Source of the DNA: Tenuifilum thalassicum
GTDB taxonomy: Bacteria; Bacteroidota; Bacteroidia; Bacteroidales; Tenuifilaceae
Direction of reading: 5' to 3'
DNA length: 64,000 nt
Assembly: GCF_013265555.1 (NCBI RefSeq)
Contig: NZ_CP041345.1
Span: 558,001-622,000 of the forward strand
Below the pieces are notes generated by a model. It was not told the DNA's origin. It did no database searches and saw only the letters and a list, made by a program, of their open reading frames with translations. Of this stretch, positions 62,723 to 64,000 are shown piece by piece. The position numbers and the translations under genes were made by a program. Each line of letters starts with the position of its first letter. Positions within the stretch are counted from its first letter, which is position 1.

Positions 62723-62902
62723 TTAAATCTTGCTTAAATAAGAGCTAATCAAAAGAAGCCCTATCGTTATAATAGCAATAAGTAGTGTTCGAGTTTTTAT
62801 TTTAATTTCGTCATTTGGTTTTTTTATAATAATATATAACAAACCTACAATTGCTATTACAACTACCAAACTGACTCCGTATAACATGATTTTATCCCAC
62901 AT
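62723..62902 (-). CDS. 59-aa two-helix membrane protein (possible immunity protein)
   Basis: An ATG at 62902 opens a frame of 59 codons ending at TAA (62723-62725). The protein has two hydrophobic segments (SLVVVIAIVGLLYIII and LLIAIITIGLLLISS) separated by a charged loop (KKPNDEIKIKTR). It begins 12 bases after the stop of the bacteriocin-like peptide E and is followed by a terminator. Small two- to four-helix membrane proteins of this type are often immunity factors for hydrophobic bacteriocins, which I offer as inference only. It could instead be an unrelated membrane peptide. Too short for many gene finders. Confidence 0.6.
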   Translation of the reverse strand: MWDKIMLYGVSLVVVIAIVGLLYIIIKKPNDEIKIKTRTLLIAIITIGLLLISSYLSKI

Positions 62903-62914
62903 ATTTTTTGTGTT

Positions 62915-63136
62915 TTAATCACCTGTTATCATGCATTCTGTGAAATCTGCCACAATAATGGCAGCGCCAATCCAACCAGCATAACGGCTTGCTATTTTAC
63001 CCGCAGCTTTGATAATTACAGCCTTTGAGGCTTGAATTGCTGCAGATGAACCTACAGCCGATATTAATTCAGAAAAAGCGGCAACGTCTAATACTTCCAT
63101 AGCACAGTTCCACGCACCTTTTGAACTTTTTAGCAA
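62915..63136 (-). CDS. Ala/Gly/Ile-rich bacteriocin-like peptide E
   Basis: This 73-codon frame starts at a TTG (63136) because no ATG precedes it; the first ATG is at codon 13. The body is a long Ala/Gly/Ile/Val-rich amphipathic helix (SELISAVGSSAAIQASKAV, then IGAAIIVADFTECM) between two Cys (GAWNC and TECM). The composition resembles circular or two-peptide class II bacteriocins. It has no signal peptide, unlike the other leader peptides, and lacks a clear GG leader. It lies behind leader cassette E and just before a two-helix membrane protein. The start is uncertain. Confidence 0.55.
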   Translation of the reverse strand: MLKSSKGAWNCAMEVLDVAAFSELISAVGSSAAIQASKAVIIKAAGKIASRYAGWIGAAIIVADFTECMITGD

Positions 63137-63436
63137 CCTTTTTTCTGAAGAGCTATTAAAAATGTTTGTTTCAAAGTGTTATAAGTTACACACTTTCGTC
63201 CCAGTTGTGCCTCCAGGTTTACAGCCCCCACCTGGTGGGCTAGGCCCGAATGTAGCAAAAATTTCCTTTTCATGTTGCTTAATGTTTTTATGTGGTTAAA
63301 CATAGATGTAAGACAAAACTACCCCCCCCTAACAAAAAGTCAAGCGGAAAAATATGTTTTATAACATAAACGCAAGTGAGTTTAACTCAAAAAGGCTTGT
63401 ATAATAAAATTGTGAGTTGAGTATTGCTCATAGGAA
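63137..63436 (-). promoter_or_regulatory. Leader cassette E (operator, promoter, structured 5' leader)
   Basis: On the minus strand the operator TATGTTATAAAACATA (plus 63353-63368) precedes a TTG box, a spacer with eight G, and TAGTTTTG, a full match to TAnnTTTG. The leader hairpin is CCCAC-CAG-GTGGG, followed by the CGAAAG loop and GTGTG. The upstream 90 bases match those of cassette B. Confidence 0.8.
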
Positions 63437-63537
63437 GAAATCCAATAAATGTAAAGACTTAAGAGTTGTGGTTTATTGAAGAAAGAATGATGTGAGCAGA
63501 TTAATGCGAACTTTTGCAGGAAGTCACTTTGCCTAAA

Positions 63538-63566
63538 AACAAAAAACCCGGCTTTTGGCCGGGCTT
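63538..63566 (-). terminator. Terminator of tRNA-His
   Basis: CCCGGC pairs with GCCGGG on the minus strand, followed by a T run (complement of 63541-63546). It lies just beyond the tRNA-His 3' end. Confidence 0.85.
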
Positions 63567-63568
63567 TG

Positions 63569-63643
63569 GGTGGAAGATGGGACTTGAACCCACGACCCCC
63601 AGATCCACAATCTGGTGCTCTAACCAGCTGAGCTACATCCACC
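63569..63643 (-). tRNA. tRNA-His (GUG)
   Basis: The cloverleaf has anticodon GUG in GATTGTGGATCT, D arm AGCTCAGCTGGTTAGAGC and T arm with TTCAAGT. The extra G at position -1 opposite C73, specific to tRNA-His, is present. The acceptor stem is GTGGATG/CTTCCAC with one U-U mismatch. CCA is not encoded. Confidence 0.92.
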
Positions 63644-63762
63644 ATTTCAATTGCGGATGCAAAGATAAAACTTTTTTTACAATTGCAAAAATCTTCCTCA
63701 AAGATATTTTCCCTTGCTGTATATCGCGTATTTTAATACCTTCGCAAATATATTCCCGCTAA

Positions 63763-64000
63763 ATGTTGCAATATTTTAAAAACTCTACAAGAGCCTTACA
63801 AGCCTTTCAGGTTATTCGTTTTATTGCCATGTTTGCCATTGGTGTGGGGATGGCACGTTTAGGGTTCAGTAAGGAGGAGATCGGTAGCTACGAGGCTATT
63901 CTTTTTATCAGCGGATTGCTCACTACATTTTGGATTACTGGATTAATACAGGCATTACTACCTCTTTATTCCTATCAGGTTGGGGATGATAAAACCGATA
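63763..64000 (+). CDS. Membrane protein, polysaccharide flippase-like (partial)
   Basis: An ATG at 63763 opens a frame that runs off the right edge (79 codons). The start MLQYFKNSTRALQAFQVIRFIAMFAIGVGMARLGFSKEEIG is followed by two hydrophobic segments with the feel of the first helices of a polysaccharide-export (MOP/Wzx) protein, including the GSYEAILFISGLLTTFWITG pattern. It would resemble the flippase at 41074-42522 in role. Only about one-sixth of a usual protein is visible, so the call is provisional. It begins 120 bases after tRNA-His. Confidence 0.65.
   Translation, partial: MLQYFKNSTRALQAFQVIRFIAMFAIGVGMARLGFSKEEIGSYEAILFISGLLTTFWITGLIQALLPLYSYQVGDDKTD

Overview
The window comes from a member of the Bacteroidota, most likely a Bacteroidales/Marinilabiliales-type bacterium. 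Evidence for this: an LpxC-FabZ fusion, a CarboxypepD-regulatory/TonB-dependent receptor, a type IX (type B) sorting domain, DUF4290 and tandem SiaC-like (DUF1987) proteins, a MurA with Asp in place of the catalytic Cys, promoters of the form TTTG-N18/19-TAnnTTTG, and few Shine-Dalgarno sequences. The DNA is AT-rich apart from a small GC-rich island next to tRNA-fMet.

Layout. 1-7.2 kb: part of a membrane protein, a Crp/Fnr regulator, a soluble histidine kinase, and carAB behind a leader with a strong intrinsic terminator. 7.3-11.5 kb: a TetR-controlled minus-strand operon (TauE/SafE, porin, thioredoxin-like, CDF metal exporter, FmdE-like). 12.1-19.7 kb: a DUF5694 protein, an ArsR-type operon (thioredoxin, ArsF-like, ArsG-like, ArsP-like permease, truncated second permease), an unknown secreted protein, an ECF sigma factor and a MerR/B12 regulator. 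19.7-42.5 kb: mostly core genes on the minus strand (O-methyltransferase, M16 peptidase, YhdH-type reductase, T9SS substrate, MurA, DUF4290, PcrA/UvrD, a TonB receptor with a lipoprotein, WaaA, LpxA, LpxC-FabZ, LpxD, an HD phosphohydrolase, two SiaC-like proteins, a flippase). 42.7-43.6 kb: tRNA-fMet followed by three tandem GC-rich GIY-YIG copies, each carrying tRNA remnants.

43.6-63.4 kb is the accessory region and the most unusual part. A regulatory cassette occurs five times, three on plus and two on minus. It has a 16-bp palindrome, a TTG/TAnnTTTG promoter whose spacer holds a G tract, and a leader of about 150 nt with a covarying hairpin and a CGAAAG loop. Each copy lies directly before a different small peptide gene: most encode secreted-looking, Cys-containing, NVEAL-like peptides, and one resembles a hydrophobic bacteriocin followed by a 59-aa two-helix membrane protein. 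The three plus-strand copies are followed by 6-bladed beta-propeller lipoproteins and thioredoxin-like proteins. A membrane-fusion protein and two RND permeases lie between the plus- and minus-strand copies. I infer a multi-cassette secreted-peptide locus with shared, possibly phase-variable, control. Several genes in it are broken by single-base shifts.

The window ends with tRNA-His and the start of a flippase-like membrane protein. I see no CRISPR array, complete insertion sequence, rRNA or replication origin.
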